From positions 1 through 58,776 of the forward strand of contig NZ_QICI01000105.1 of NCBI RefSeq assembly GCF_004119445.1: a stretch of 58,776 bases of DNA. Reading direction: 5' to 3'. Positions within the stretch are counted from its first letter, which is position 1; every line of letters begins with the position of its first letter. The DNA comes from Chryseobacterium sp. CH21. Its GTDB lineage: Bacteria; Bacteroidota; Bacteroidia; Flavobacteriales; Weeksellaceae. The position numbers were made by a program, and so were the translations under genes. Positions 26,822 to 35,552 of this stretch are shown piece after piece. A model generated the notes under the pieces. That model had not been told where the DNA came from. It saw only the letters and a program-made list of their open reading frames with translations, and did not search any database.

Positions 26822-27582
26822 TATTTCTTCCCGATAAAATTTAAACGAACATCAGAATTGACCACAACTTCAGGAGTTTTCTTAAAATAATCAATAAATA
26901 AATCTCTCATTTTAATACCTGTTGCTATTAATTCTCCTTTTGCAAAGAATTTCATATTGTCTCCACCCAGCGCAAGATAATCTGAAGTGGCAATATAATA
27001 GTCTTGAGCCGGATCCACTTCTTTACCATTGATTAATGATTTGATGATCTGCCCGTTTTTGGTCTCAATATACAAGTGAGAAACAGGATTGTTGACCTGT
27101 GTTTTTGCATAATACTCAAAAAGTCCCTGTATATCTGCTCCTTTCATTTTCACAATAACCACCTCATTCTCGAAAGGCATTACTTCAAATACATTTTTGA
27201 GCAAAATATCTCCCTTTCCAATAGTAGTACGGATTCCTCCGATATTGATTAATGCAGCATCTACGTTTTGCTTAAGATGAGTTTTTATCCATTCGTTACC
27301 TCCTTCAAACGTATAATCAGCTAAAAGATTTCCCAGATTGCTGTTATCACCCTGCTTGGTAAGATCCACATGGGTGTGTGAGATCTTCTGGTTCATTTCT
27401 TTATCCAGTTTTTGTTTATAGGGCTCAATAAATTTTACAAATTCCTCTTCATTTTTTAGCTCATTATTAATAGAAATATTTTTCTGAGTCTTTACAGACA
27501 TAAGCTGCTGCGGTACAGAAGCCGTTTTGCATGCTGTAAGGGACGCCAGAGCAATTCCTAGTAATAAGAATTTATTTTTCAT
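26821..27582 (-). CDS. 5'-nucleotidase C-terminal domain lipoprotein
   Basis: 253 aa from MKNKFLLLGIALASLTAC, a lipoprotein signal with lipid Cys18. The body is the 5_nucleotid_C domain: SNLGNLLADYTFEGG, AALINIGGIRTTIGKGDILLKNVFEVMPFENEVVIVKMKG, YYIATSDYLALGGDNMKFFA. It carries the substrate-stacking half of UshA-like enzymes. Start 27582 was chosen over 27603 because of the lipoprotein signal and because a promoter box at 27601-27608 overlaps the longer start. The gene heads the operon ending at recO. Confidence 0.88.
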   Translation of the reverse strand: MKNKFLLLGIALASLTACKTASVPQQLMSVKTQKNISINNELKNEEEFVKFIEPYKQKLDKEMNQKISHTHVDLTKQGDNSNLGNLLADYTFEGGNEWIKTHLKQNVDAALINIGGIRTTIGKGDILLKNVFEVMPFENEVVIVKMKGADIQGLFEYYAKTQVNNPVSHLYIETKNGQIIKSLINGKEVDPAQDYYIATSDYLALGGDNMKFFAKGELIATGIKMRDLFIDYFKKTPEVVVNSDVRLNFIGKK

Positions 27583-27600
27583 AATATCTTTTAGTATATG

Positions 27601-27608
27601 CAAATATA
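27601..27608 (-). promoter_or_regulatory. Promoter -7 box of the nucleotidase-porZ-recO operon
   Basis: Minus-strand TATATTTG, a perfect TAnnTTTG, 18 nt before the ATG at 27582. Confidence 0.65.
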
Positions 27609-27662
27609 ACTATATGTATAATAAAACATTATTATTTATTATAAATTCTTGGTGTAAATGAC

Positions 27663-27670
27663 TAAATTTG
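27663..27670 (+). promoter_or_regulatory. Promoter -7 box of dapA
   Basis: TAAATTTG lies 19 nt before the ATG at 27690. Confidence 0.65.
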
Positions 27671-27689
27671 GCAAAAATAATTCTAACAG

Positions 27690-28562
27690 ATGAGCATTTT
27701 AAAAGGAGTAGGTGTTGCATTGGTAACGCCCTTTAATGAAGATTTATCCGTTGATTTCGACAGTTTAACGAAACTTGTTGAATACAATATCGAAAACGGA
27801 ACCAATTATTTAGTAGTATTGGGAACTACGGCAGAGGCCGCAACGCTTTCTGCAGAGGAAAAGAAACAGGTAATTGAGCATATCATTAAGGTGAATAGTA
27901 AACGTCTTCCTTTGGTTTTAGGAATTGGCGGTAACGATACTCTTGACGTTAAGAAACAAATTGAGGAAGCAGATCTTTCTGCATTTGAAGCAGTACTTTC
28001 AGTATCTCCATATTATAATAAACCGAACCAGGAAGGACTTTATCAGCATTATAAAGCGTTAGCTTCTACCGGGAAAAATATTATTATTTATAATGTTCCT
28101 TCAAGAACGGGACAGAATGTAGACGCAGATACGACACTTCGTCTCGCTAAAGAATTTCCTAATTTATTCATGATTAAAGAAGCTTCACCTAATATTTTGC
28201 AATATTTTGACATTCTTAGAAAGAAACCTGAAGGCTTTTCATTATTGTCAGGAGATGATGAATATACATTACCAGTTACTCTTGCAGGTGGAGATGGAGT
28301 GATTTCCGTAATCGGGCAGGCTTATCCTAAAGAGTTTTCTACGATGGTACAGCTGGCTTTTGAAGGTAAAGTAAAAGAAGCCTATGAAATCCATAATAAG
28401 CTGGTAGATATTACCCGTCTTATTTTTGCAGAAGGAAACCCTTGTGGTATTAAAGTAATTCTGGCTGAAAAAGGAATTATCAAAAATTTCTTAAGACTGC
28501 CTTTAGTAAAAGCTTCAGAGGGTCTTCATGCTAAGATTAAAGCTGAAATGACAAACATTTAA
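27690..28562 (+). CDS. dapA: 4-hydroxy-tetrahydrodipicolinate synthase
   Basis: 290 aa TIM-barrel. Conserved residues are present: Thr46-Thr47 (LGTTAE), Tyr134 (IIYNVPSRTG), Arg139 and Schiff-base Lys163 (MIKEAS). It condenses pyruvate and aspartate semialdehyde in lysine and diaminopimelate synthesis. Length is normal. It has its own promoter and terminator, so it is monocistronic and divergent from the nucleotidase operon. Confidence 0.95.
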   Translation: MSILKGVGVALVTPFNEDLSVDFDSLTKLVEYNIENGTNYLVVLGTTAEAATLSAEEKKQVIEHIIKVNSKRLPLVLGIGGNDTLDVKKQIEEADLSAFEAVLSVSPYYNKPNQEGLYQHYKALASTGKNIIIYNVPSRTGQNVDADTTLRLAKEFPNLFMIKEASPNILQYFDILRKKPEGFSLLSGDDEYTLPVTLAGGDGVISVIGQAYPKEFSTMVQLAFEGKVKEAYEIHNKLVDITRLIFAEGNPCGIKVILAEKGIIKNFLRLPLVKASEGLHAKIKAEMTNI

Positions 28563-28635
28563 AAATGATTAAATACGTTTCTGGAAATAAATTCTAATTT
28601 TTTCAGTAACATTTTAATCTTTCCATAAACTTATT

Positions 28636-28668
28636 AAGGTGAAAAGTTAAACGCTTTTCACCTTTTTT
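28636..28668 (+). terminator. Terminator of dapA
   Basis: A perfect 11-bp stem aaggtgaaaag / cttttcacctt (28636-28646 / 28654-28664) is followed by six T. Confidence 0.85.
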
Positions 28669-28764
28669 ATTTCCCATAATTGGTAAGTAGAAAAACATCT
28701 GTAAGAGTAAAAAATAAAATATTCAGGAAGAATTTTTGTAAACTTTGTATTTAAAATCAAAATA

Positions 28765-29277
28765 ATGAAATTAATAGAAGCGAAAGAAAAGGATATTCCT
28801 TTGATCCAGAATTTGGCAAGAAGATCGTGGGAGAGTGCATATGTAGGAATTATTTCCAATGAACAGATTAATTATATGTTGGGCGAAATGTATTCTCATG
28901 ATGAAATTTCAAAGCATCTGGAGAATCCCAATTATCATTATTATTTAATTTTTGATGAAAATAATGAATCTTTTGAAGGTTTTATCGGTTATGAACACGG
29001 TTATGAAAAAGAAACTACCAAGCTTCACAGAATTTATCTTGTGCCGGAAAGTAAAGGAAAAGGCTTCGGCAAAGGAGCTCTTGACTTCCTGAAAACAAAA
29101 CTCTCCGAAAGCAGCGATAAAAGAATTATTTTAAATGTAAATAAAGACAATAACGCAAAAAAATTCTATGAATCACAGGATTTTAAAGTATATAATGAAT
29201 TGGTTTTGGATATAGGGAATGGTTTCGTAATGGATGATTATCAAATGGAGTATATAATTCACTTTGATTTGACTTAA
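28765..29277 (+). CDS. GNAT family N-acetyltransferase
   Basis: 170 aa. The N terminus KEKDIPLIQNLARRSWESAY is followed by the acetyl-CoA region HRIYLVPESKGKGFGKGALDFL and LNVNKDNNAKKFYESQDFKVY, the typical motif A and B. The C-terminal DDYQMEYI is the common end of ribosomal- or small-molecule-acetylating types. The acceptor is unknown. Single gene, flanked by the dapA terminator and a 240-bp gap before the AraC gene. Confidence 0.87.
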   Translation: MKLIEAKEKDIPLIQNLARRSWESAYVGIISNEQINYMLGEMYSHDEISKHLENPNYHYYLIFDENNESFEGFIGYEHGYEKETTKLHRIYLVPESKGKGFGKGALDFLKTKLSESSDKRIILNVNKDNNAKKFYESQDFKVYNELVLDIGNGFVMDDYQMEYIIHFDLT

Positions 29278-29561
29278 AATTCTGTAACATTTAATTATAA
29301 TTCTATAACAAGTGATGTGTTTTTTTGATTCATCTTTGCTTCAGAACCAAATCACTTATAACAATACATTCATATGCTTGGTTTTGAGCTGAACAGCTTT
29401 TTATCAGTATATTTTTTTCATCCTTAGTGTTTAAATTCCTGTATTCAATGATACAGGAGTTTTGCGTATATACGTCAAAATAAAAAAATAACAGCTATTT
29501 CACTTTTAAATGAAATAAATTGTTATATTTACTAAATAATATTGGCTTATATAATACTAGG

Positions 29562-30143
29562 ATGAAAATGTATGTTAAATTTGATTTCAATGCCCTTTGT
29601 AAAAAGGTATTGGACGAGAAACTTAAAGAACACGGACTGAAGTACAGGTTGCTGAACTTTGGTGAAGTGGAGTTCTATGAGCCCCTTACTCAGGAACAGC
29701 ACAACCTTTTTAAGAAGAATCTGGAAGACTATGGTATTGAGATCATAGAAAGTCAGAAGACCGCACTGGTACAGAAAATAAAAGATGCTATCGTAGAATT
29801 GGTCTTTTCTGATGAGATTATTCCGGTAAAAGCATCCATTTACATTTCTGAAAAATTGAATCATAGCTATGGATACCTTTCCAACCTTTTTTCGGAAGTA
29901 GCATTTACTTCTATTGAGAATTTTATAATTCTGCAAAAAATAGAACATGCAAAAGCACTGATTATACGAAACAAGCAAAGCCTCACAGAAATTGCCCACA
30001 AGCTGAACTATTCCAGTGTGGCACATTTGAGTACCCAGTTTAAAAATACAACAGGAATCACACCATCCCAGTTTCAAAAGATTATTGGGAAACGAAGAAG
30101 AGCTCAAAGCGCGGTAATAAATCCAAAAATGCAGTATGAATAA
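29562..30143 (+). CDS. AraC family helix-turn-helix regulator
   Basis: 193 aa from the ATG at 29562 (MKMYVKFDFNALCKKVL). The frame opens 14 codons earlier at a TTG, which I reject. The N-terminal half (about 90 aa) is a small sensor-like domain rich in charged residues. The C-terminal half is an AraC-type DNA-binding domain: SHGYLSNLFSEVAFTSIENFIILQKIEHAKALI-like, then SLTEIAHKLNYSSVAHLSTQFKNTTGITPSQFQK. The gene overlaps the receiver gene downstream by 8 nt (ATGAATAA), so the two are translationally coupled. Confidence 0.82.
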   Translation: MKMYVKFDFNALCKKVLDEKLKEHGLKYRLLNFGEVEFYEPLTQEQHNLFKKNLEDYGIEIIESQKTALVQKIKDAIVELVFSDEIIPVKASIYISEKLNHSYGYLSNLFSEVAFTSIENFIILQKIEHAKALIIRNKQSLTEIAHKLNYSSVAHLSTQFKNTTGITPSQFQKIIGKRRRAQSAVINPKMQYE

Positions 30144-30582
30144 AGAATTTCTGAACGTAATAGTAGCAGATAACGATGATAGGACCTTGATTATTTTTAA
30201 AAATATTTTAAAAGAACTTAAAATCTCTATAAAAGTTCAATGCTTCAACAACGGAAAAGATCTTATGGAATATCTGAACAATGAAGATGCAGTAGTTCCG
30301 GAAATTGTTTTTATCAACTACACAATCTCAGGAAAAGAAAGTATGGATTGCCTTGAAGAAATTGGATCCAATTCAAAATTCAATAATATGGTAACCGCCA
30401 TTTTCTCTGAACCGATTTCGGAAAATGAAATAGAAGATATTTTTGTAAAAGGAGCTCATATTTTTATGAAAAAAACTGAATGTTTTGAGAGCTTCAAAAA
30501 GGTGCTTACAGAAGTTATTACCATCAATTGGCAATATCATACTTCCGGATTAAATAAAGATCATCTCATTCTGAAAGTATGA
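30136..30582 (+). CDS. Response-regulator receiver protein with Asn at the phosphorylation site
   Basis: 148 aa, stand-alone receiver fold. The acidic pocket ADNDD (11-15) and the conserved Lys (FMKK, about 114-115) are present, but the phosphoacceptor position in IVFINYTISGKES is Asn61 rather than Asp. It should therefore not be phosphorylated normally and may work as an atypical receiver partner. Overlap with the AraC-family gene by 8 nt suggests they act together. No histidine kinase is nearby. Confidence 0.75.
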   Translation: MNKEFLNVIVADNDDRTLIIFKNILKELKISIKVQCFNNGKDLMEYLNNEDAVVPEIVFINYTISGKESMDCLEEIGSNSKFNNMVTAIFSEPISENEIEDIFVKGAHIFMKKTECFESFKKVLTEVITINWQYHTSGLNKDHLILKV

Positions 30583-31169
30583 TGAATAAAGGATTTATTA
30601 ATTTAATATTAATAAATTATAAATCATATTTATTGCATACTATTCACAAATAAGTGATAATTTTATAACTAATAATTAAAATAATATAAAAAGGATCTGA
30701 ATTAATATACAGACATTTGTAAAAGTAAATTCAGAGACACAAATTTCATTATATAGTAGAAGATACGGATGAATGAGAAGTAATTGTTTCTAAAAAACAA
30801 AAAATTATATAAATCACGATGTTAGTTAAACAAAATGGATTATAATAATTTTCCAATTTTAAAGCATAGAAGATCTTTAAACAAAACGGTACAATCATGA
30901 AAACTCAAAAGTAGTTGGAGATATTTTTATTCGTTTCATTCCCTCATCTCCACCGAAACACAGTTAGTTTTTATAATAAGCAAGTTGGAAAAATAATTCA
31001 TTTTGTTTTTTTATAATTTATTTTAATAGTTATGGTTTTGACTCATTATTATATTGTTATATAAATATTTTCACACCACATCACAAAATATTAAGCCATA
31101 ACTATTAAAATGAATTTTTTTTGGACAGACCAAAAGTAATTTCTTCTAAATAACAGTTTTATAAGGGGA
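30583..31169. other. Gene-free, structure-rich region before a plus-strand terminator
   Basis: About 590 bp without a credible frame. It contains TCTGAATT / AATTCAGA arms (30696-30703 / 30728-30735), tggagat / atctcca (30916-30922 / 30946-30952) and a 21-bp inverted repeat with one mismatch (31015-31035 / 31096-31116, core TTTTAATAGTTATGG). It ends in a rightward terminator at 31170-31198. It could be a long 3' UTR of the receiver operon or a separate small RNA. Confidence 0.45.
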
Positions 31170-31198
31170 CCGCAGGAAAATTTTCTGCGGTTTTTTTT
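31170..31198 (+). terminator. Rightward terminator with no gene directly before it
   Basis: Hairpin ccgcaggaaa / ttttctgcgg (31170-31179 / 31181-31190, tight loop, one wobble) is followed by eight T. The T run overlaps the recG stop codon on the other strand. Confidence 0.75.
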
Positions 31199-33282
31199 AT
31201 GATATTTTACTCCACTTATTTTTTCCTTTGTAATATCTGATATAATAGTTTTAATAATCAGATTATCAGGTCTGGAAAGCATTGGATCTGCTTCCAGAAT
31301 TCTTTCTACCGTATTTTTCGTGGTTTTAATGATCGCAGAATCATTAATCAAATCCAATCTTTTAAAATCTACCACACCACTTTGCTGAGTACCCAGAATA
31401 TCTCCCGGACCGCGAAGCTGCATATCTACCTCAGAAATTTTAAAACCATCATTGGTCTCAGTCATGGTCTTGATACGTGTTCTGCTTTCTTTAGACATTT
31501 TATCTGAAGTCATCAGAATACAATAGCTCTGTTCCGCCCCTCTTCCTACACGCCCTCTCAACTGGTGAAGTTGTGAAAGCCCAAATCTTTCCGAACTTTC
31601 AATCACCATAACAGAAGCATTGGGAACATTTACTCCCACTTCAATTACCGTAGTTGCGACCATAATTTCCGCTTTTCCGGAAGCAAAATAAGCCATAGCT
31701 GCATCTTTTTCGTCAGGCTTCATCTTTCCATGCAGCATGGTTACGTTATAATCCGGGAAAAATTCCATAACGTGTTCCAGCCCCTCCATTAGATTTTTAT
31801 AATCTAATGTTTCAGATTCTTCAATAAGAGGATATACGAAATAGACCTGTCTGCCTTTTTTAATTTCATCTTTACAGAAATTATACACATACAATCTGTC
31901 TTTTTCACGTCTGTGAGCGGTAATGATAGGTTTTCTTCCTACAGGCATTTCATCAATTACAGAAACATCAAGATCAGAATAAAAGCTCATAGCAAGCGTT
32001 CTTGGAATAGGAGTAGCGGTCATCACCAGAATATGCGGAGGAATTTTATTTTTAGCCCAAAGTTTAGCCCTTTGAGCCACTCCAAACCTATGCTGCTCAT
32101 CAATAATAGCTAATCCAAGATTTTTAAACTTAACCTTATCCTCTAAAACAGCATGGGTTCCCACCAAAATAGAAAGCGAACCATTTTCCAGTTCCTCATG
32201 GATAATTCTTCTTTCGGCTGCTTTGGTAGATCCGGTTAGAAGGCGGATATTGATTCCGGTTTTTTCTAATAATTCTTTGATCCCGTTATAGTGCTGCTGG
32301 GCAAGAATTTCTGTAGGTGCCATCATGCAGCTTTGAAACCCGTTGTCCATCGCAATAAGCATGGTAAGAAGGGCAACCATCGTTTTCCGGAACCTACATC
32401 ACCCTGCAGAAGTCTGTTCATCTGAATGGGTCTTTTCATATCCAGACGAATTTCTTTTAGTACTCTTTTCTGTGCATTGGTAAGCTCAAAAGGAAGATGA
32501 TTTTCATAAAAATCATTGAAATGGTCTCCTATAATACGGAAAGGATTACCATATGACTGTGTTTTGTGATGGAGTTTCTTCAAACCATACCCTAATTGAA
32601 AAAAGAATGATTCTTCAAATTTCAGTCTGTAATCTGCTTTATCAAAATGTTCCTGATCTTTTGGGAAATGGACATTCAGAAAAGCATGCTGCCTGGACAT
32701 GAACTTAAAGGTTTTCATCAGGTATTCCGGGAAATTCTCTTCAATAAGGCTCGGAATCTCTTTACAGATGTTTCTCAGTGCATTCTGAAAAAATCTTTGA
32801 TTTAAACCTCTCTTTGTTAATTTTTCAGAACTTGGATAAATCGGCTTAAGGCGGGTGTCACCCTCTTTATTTTCTTCGGCTTCTATTTCTGGATGCGGCA
32901 TAGAAAACTGACGGTTGAATACATTGATCTTCCCAAAAATATAAACTTCCTTGTTAATAGGAAGCTGCTCTTTCAGCCATTTGGAATACTGAAACCAAAC
33001 CAGATCCATACTGCCTGTCTCATCATTGAATTTTGCAGACAATCTCTTGGTCTTTCCGGTCTGTATTTCCTGTACGTGAGTGATTCTTCCCTTCAATTGT
33101 ATTTCCTGGCTGGTTTCTTCCTTCAGCTGAGAAACTGTATAAATTTTACTTTTATCCAGATAACGGATAGGATAGAAGTTTAGCAGATCTTCCACGGTAG
33201 ATAGGCTCAACACACTTTTGATGAGTTTGGCTCTTTCCGGGCCTATTCCTTTTACATATTCTATGGAGGTTTCGAGATTCAT
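31197..33282 (-). CDS. recG: ATP-dependent DNA helicase RecG (frame broken twice)
   Basis: The N-terminal wedge (MNLETSIEYVKGIGPERAKLI, LKGRITHVQEIQTGK) is followed by helicase motifs. Frame break one falls inside Walker A at the T run 32383-32386: one more base restores GDVGSGKTMVALLTML. Motifs follow as MAPTEILAQQH, LAIIDEQHRFGVAQR, VMTATPIPRTLAMS, MLHGKM, ATTVIEVGVNVPNA and HQLRGRVGRG. Break two is at the T run 31249-31252: one more base gives IIKNYYIRYYKGKNKWSKIS and a stop at 31197-31199. Restored length is 695 aa, the family norm. RecG remodels stalled forks. Two independent one-base losses in one useful gene argue for sequence error. Confidence 0.92.
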
Positions 33283-33364
33283 TTTCAGATATCGGGATGC
33301 AGTTTTCGAATTTTTTGAGCCTTATTTAGGACAAAAGAAATAAAGGTTCGAATTTCGGTAAAAT

Positions 33365-33394
33365 AAAAAAGACTTCCAAAAAAATTGGAAGTCT
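33365..33394 (-). terminator. Terminator of the thioredoxin gene
   Basis: Stem agacttccaa / ttggaagtct (33370-33379 / 33385-33394), with a T run on the minus strand (A run 33365-33370 on plus). Confidence 0.75.
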
Positions 33395-33446
33395 CTATAG
33401 TGAATTTTTATAATTGAACCTTACAATCAGGTTTTAACGTTATTAA

Positions 33447-33980
33447 TTAATCTTTGATTTTAGATTTGAATTTTTTCTGGTAATCCTCCCACTGTTCTCT
33501 CGTTTTGATCTTTTTGAACAAATCTTTTGAGATCAGTTCCAGATAAGGTTCCAGTTCTTTGGCTGAAAGCTCTCCCTGAAGAATGGTTATAGGATCTCCG
33601 TGTCCATCCAGAAAAACAGTACTTGGGACAGCTCCTACATTCATGTATTGTGTAAACTCATGCAGAGAGTTTTTCCCTTTTTTATGCTCAGTATTAGGAT
33701 TGGAAAAAATTCTTCCAAAGATCTCGATACTCTTTTTTTCTTCTGCATTAAACTTTACAGGATAATAATTCTCATTTAAAATCTGAGCAATCACAGGATG
33801 CCCATACGTTTTTTTATCCATGATTTTGCATGGGCCACACCAGTCGGCATAAAAATCAATCAATATCTTTTTGGGACTTTCCTTTTGAGCTTTTAAAGCT
33901 TCTTCAATGGTCATCCACTTTACCTGTGCAAAACTAAAATTCAATAAAAGTAAGAGTACTATGCTTAAAATTTTCTTCAT
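33447..33980 (-). CDS. Secreted thioredoxin-family protein
   Basis: 177 aa with a signal peptide (MKKILSIVLLLLLNFSFA). The thioredoxin fold has the active site DFYADWCGPCKIM, Cys48 and Cys51, and a cis-Pro segment GAVPSTVFLDGHG. The long region FNAEEKKSIEIFGRIFSNPN is a thioredoxin-like insertion typical of the DUF255/SoxW-like type. It should act in the periplasm, reducing or shuffling disulfides; WCGPC points to reduction. A terminator separates it from recG. Confidence 0.87.
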   Translation of the reverse strand: MKKILSIVLLLLLNFSFAQVKWMTIEEALKAQKESPKKILIDFYADWCGPCKIMDKKTYGHPVIAQILNENYYPVKFNAEEKKSIEIFGRIFSNPNTEHKKGKNSLHEFTQYMNVGAVPSTVFLDGHGDPITILQGELSAKELEPYLELISKDLFKKIKTREQWEDYQKKFKSKIKD

Positions 33981-34021
33981 ATTGTGATATTTAGGTAAAA
34001 ATAAGCATAATTACTTATTTT

Positions 34022-35533
34022 CTATTTTACATCCTGCATTAATTTTTTCACGTACGGAGATATCAAAATTAATACCACTCCGGCAATTACTGCATATAAT
34101 CCTAATTGTTTATATCCATCAGTATAAGTGATCAAAGCATCATAGTTGGTGGAACCTTTTTTTGCGGTGGCAAGACTCGCTCCTATAATCCCTGCAACAT
34201 ACTGTCCATAGGCTGAAGCGAGAAACCACATTCCCATCATCATTCCCTGAAGATTCTTCGTAGAAAGCTTAGTCATGATGGATAATCCGATAGGAGAGAG
34301 GCACAATTCCCCAAGGGTAATGATTAATAATGCCAGTGTGAAGAAATTCAAAGAAGTGATTCCTTGAAGATCTGCAAACAGCCGGGTTGCAAATAAGACA
34401 TAATACCCTAATCCTAGGAAGATAAATCCTAATCCGAATTTAATAATCGTATTGGGTTCAATTTTTCTCTTGTTTAGCCAGATCCAAAGAAGTCCAATCA
34501 ATGGAGCAAGGAAAATAATGAAGAAAGCTCCTCCTGAGTTATTCACCCCATTTGGGTCTAATCCTAAGAGATCTTTGTTTAGATTTTTAGCTGCGAAAAT
34601 ACTTAAAGAACCTCCACTTTGTTCATAAATTCCCCAAAATATAATGGAGAATATAATGAAAACTAAAGCTGCCCAAAGCTTTTTACGTTCTGAAGCTGTT
34701 ACTTTAGACATTTCATAGAATAGATAGATTAAAGTTAATGGCCCGATTGTCCACATAAAATAATCCGTATATTCTGTTTTAGCCACCATAGTCATAATGA
34801 TCGGTACAAAAATCAATGACAAAACATAGACTCCATATTCTTTCCATTTTGGGATTGGAGCTGTTTTTTCTTCCGCTAAAGGATGTCCTGGCTGTAGCCC
34901 AATAGTACCCAAGGTTCTTTGAGTAAATACAAAGTTAATTAAGCTTACTACCATCACTATTGAAGCCAGTCCAAATGCAATGTGCCATCTCATTTCTTCT
35001 GCAATTACATTGCTCAGGAATTCTCCTTTACCAATTGCAATACATAAATAACCTCCTAATAATGCCCCAAGATTGATTCCCGCATAGAAGAGTGAGAATC
35101 CTGCATCTGCTCTTGAATCATTAGGTTTATAAAGCTGCCCCACCATGGATGAAATATTAGGTTTGAAGAAACCTGTCCCTACTACGGTGAATGCTATTCC
35201 TAAGAAAAAGAATTTGTGGGGATCTGTAGCAAGAATCAAGCTTCCTACGATCATCAGGAGACCTCCCCAAAACAGGGATTTTCGGAATCCTAAAATTTTA
35301 TCCGCAAAAAGGCCTCCTACAAAAGTAAAGGCATATACGAAGGCCTGCGTTGCACCATATTGAAGGTTGGCTTCTTTTTCATGGAAATTAAGCTGGGATA
35401 TCATAAAGAAAACCAGCATTCCACGCATTCCGTAGAAACAGAAACGTTCCCACATTTCAGAGAAAAACAGGCTCCAGATTTGTCTGGGATATTTTCCTTT
35501 GAAACTTTGTATTTCATCTAAAGTTAAGCTCAT
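34022..35533 (-). CDS. POT-family peptide MFS transporter (1)
   Basis: 503 aa with about 12-14 membrane segments. The proton-coupled oligopeptide transporter signature EMWERFCFYGMRGML (ExxERFxYYG type) sits near residue 27. FKPNISSMVGQLY and GELCLSPIGLSIMTKLS are also family blocks. It takes up di- and tripeptides with protons. It is the downstream-most of three paralogues in the same direction, with a nuclease gene between this one and the next. Confidence 0.9.
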   Translation of the reverse strand: MSLTLDEIQSFKGKYPRQIWSLFFSEMWERFCFYGMRGMLVFFMISQLNFHEKEANLQYGATQAFVYAFTFVGGLFADKILGFRKSLFWGGLLMIVGSLILATDPHKFFFLGIAFTVVGTGFFKPNISSMVGQLYKPNDSRADAGFSLFYAGINLGALLGGYLCIAIGKGEFLSNVIAEEMRWHIAFGLASIVMVVSLINFVFTQRTLGTIGLQPGHPLAEEKTAPIPKWKEYGVYVLSLIFVPIIMTMVAKTEYTDYFMWTIGPLTLIYLFYEMSKVTASERKKLWAALVFIIFSIIFWGIYEQSGGSLSIFAAKNLNKDLLGLDPNGVNNSGGAFFIIFLAPLIGLLWIWLNKRKIEPNTIIKFGLGFIFLGLGYYVLFATRLFADLQGITSLNFFTLALLIITLGELCLSPIGLSIMTKLSTKNLQGMMMGMWFLASAYGQYVAGIIGASLATAKKGSTNYDALITYTDGYKQLGLYAVIAGVVLILISPYVKKLMQDVK

Positions 35534-35552
35534 AATGCTATATGATTAAGTT

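Noticed and set aside
30897..31017. Short frame starting MKTQK at 30897
   Set aside because: It stops after five codons; read-through gives no recognisable protein, and the region has strong non-coding structure.
31197..33282. recG as two separate genes
   Set aside because: Both parts join inside Walker A by adding one base, giving a standard 695-aa RecG.
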